NCBI GenBank assembly: GCA_037783415.1
Contig: JAZGTN010000035.1
Coordinates: 1,984,001 to 2,048,000, forward strand
Origin: Leptasterias polaris
Lineage: Eukaryota > Echinodermata > Asteroidea > Forcipulatida > Asteriidae
DNA: 64,000 nt
Direction: 5' to 3'
Numbering within the stretch: position 1 is the stretch's first letter; every line of letters starts with the position of its first letter. The translations under genes and the position numbers were made by a program. Under the pieces are notes generated by a model, which saw only the letters and a list, made by a program, of their open reading frames with translations, was not told the origin of the DNA and ran no database searches. Positions 62,521 to 64,000 of the stretch are shown piece after piece.

Positions 62521-62935
62521 TAAGTGGGCAAGCATAATCCAATTACAGGATCCCAATGACAATCACACTGAAAATGAGCCTCGCCAAAAATATAATTCCC
62601 CGGCAAATTTCTGATCTTCCCAAACAAGCTCAATGACGCAGAGCGAAAGACGTTGGCACGAGCGGCCAGCAGGTCCGAGGGGGAAACGGCATTGTTCTCC
62701 CGCTGAAAAGCCACGTCAATTTACGGTGGAAGAAAATCAAGTTGCGGAACAAATGTGAAGCAATCTGCATGCGCGCGCGGCGCTTTCTTAACATTTGCCC
62801 GGCCGTTGTTGTGACGCTAAAGGCCCATTGAGCCGCTCGTAGATTACTCTCACGGCTTTCACATTTCAACCTGCCGAGGAGAGCTCTGCATTCTTCGTCC
62901 ACTCTTTTCAGTACGAGGATGTCCTCCCAGGTGAG
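62521..62935. other. GC-richer block, possible regulatory element
   Basis: CpG-containing sequence ('gcatgcgcgcgcggcgcttt', 'gcccggccgttgttgtgacg') in an AT-rich surround. No defensible ORF, so a promoter or enhancer outside an unseen gene is possible. Confidence 0.3.
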
Positions 62936-64000
62936 CGTGAATCAATTTGTATCGGATGCATTTTAAGAGACGTTGCATCAAAGAGAAGAAAAAGGGAGAT
63001 ATCTTTTTCTAGGGATGGTAAACAATGGTTTTCCAGTGGGACCATTTGATGGTAATATTCCCCTGTGATGGTTTGTGTAAGGGCATATTCCATGTAATAA
63101 TTGTTGTTCTGAACCGTCTCCGTCAAGAAAAATAACCCCTTCTTAACTCTGTCTCTCTCTTCTCCCTCTCGGAGGGAATAAGTTGTTTCTTTGCCTGGCC
63201 GGCGCTGTGACTCTCCTTTGTTCGCTGAATCATCTAAATGGATACAGAGCAAACCAGTCGTCTGAGAAATCATCGACTGTCCATGTCGCGCGTGACATCT
63301 TCAAGGATCGGAGACTTTCTCCCAGAAAAATAAATCAGGAAAATGAGTTGATGTAAAGTATTTGAGATGGCCTCGAAAACAGCCATATATATAAGTATTT
63401 GTTCTGTTATAGTAACACCTTCAGACTTACTGCAGACAAATCGCTCGTACAAATATTTACCGATATCGCACATTTTCAGTCATATACATTAATTTGTGCA
63501 TTGATATGTGTATCGTGTAAGCACGCTACGGTCTACCAACGATTGTGCAATGCTCACGGTGGTTATATACTATTTTGTAAACAGTAGGCCTACACACATA
63601 AATCATAGAGTGAGATGTCGAATTGTTTACGATAGTTTCTGGTAGTTGAAATTTAGGCAGTGATTCCATGCTAATATAGATATTAATGCACTGATCATTC
63701 TTATATCTTTTTCGATGTTTTGTGTGGGACTTTTCCCTTTTTAAACACAAACTGAGCAAATGGATCATCGGAATTTTTTTGAGAAGAGAACATTCATTCC
63801 AATCCTGAAGTTTTCAATAAACCCACATACAATCGATGTTTTTTTGTTTTTTTTGTTTTTTTACAAGTTCAGTTTGTACTTATTGAAAGGTTAGGGCTTC
63901 AAGAATGGTTTATGGCAAACGCGTACTTTGCATCACAGTCACTCTTACATTAAAGTACAATGGAAACAATAGTTGCTCTGCGTATCACACTATATAAGTA
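62936..64000. other. No gene recognised
   Basis: AT-rich DNA to the end of the window with a T-rich tract at about 63838-63862. Nothing further supported. Confidence 0.35.

Noticed and set aside
1..64000. tRNA genes
   Set aside because: Scanned for A/B box pairs and cloverleafs by eye; none convincing.

Overview
The window is a stretch of a large, intron-rich animal genome. Two ordinary vertebrate-like genes are split into many short GT-AG exons. The DNA between them is AT-rich and full of short foldback and inverted-repeat transposons. The mobile-element families (an element with 'gggcccaatttcatagagctgcttaagca' type ends cut here to its gist, an almost perfect 'aggactagtcct' palindrome, a 'ttaaagggagggtac' MITE) and the two orthologs point to a marine deuterostome, most likely an echinoderm. 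That placement is an inference, not a database result.

Layout. Positions 289-6973 (minus strand) hold nine coding exons for the N-terminal 395 residues of STIL, the centriole-duplication scaffold; its C-terminal part lies beyond the left edge. From 7854 to 38066 lies one 30.2-kb block made of three near-identical tandem units of about 10.1 kb. Each unit ends in an array of about 20-22 copies of a 123-bp satellite. The block is bounded by inverted ends with the core GCAAGATCTGCGGAA and by a 10-bp direct repeat, ACCGCCGCCA, so it looks like one large transposon that later expanded in tandem. Each unit also carries nested foldback elements, a short ORF that starts like a real exon (MSEDKIPVQ...), and what looks like a decayed 3' end of a replication-dependent histone H2A gene with its stem-loop. 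No transposase was found. Positions 38067-41300 are a mosaic of foldback elements.

Positions 41364-48400 (plus strand) hold ten coding exons (303 residues) of ZNG1/CBWD, the zinc-transferring COG0523 GTPase. The last roughly 80-90 residues expected from the family were not found in the remaining 15.6 kb. Its introns contain several MITEs, including a piggyBac-like element inserted at TTAA inside another element; an intact copy of that host element elsewhere in the window shows the empty site. Positions 48.4-64 kb have no gene I can defend: dispersed repeats, a 125-bp direct duplication, a ~55-bp minisatellite and a few GC-richer blocks that could be regulatory DNA of a gene outside the window.

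Most notable: the triplicated satellite-bearing element, with a different junction at each internal boundary (one trimmed head-to-tail fusion, one in which the right-terminal ~250 bp is inverted). Assembly error must be excluded first, because the three units differ by only a handful of changes that I could see.
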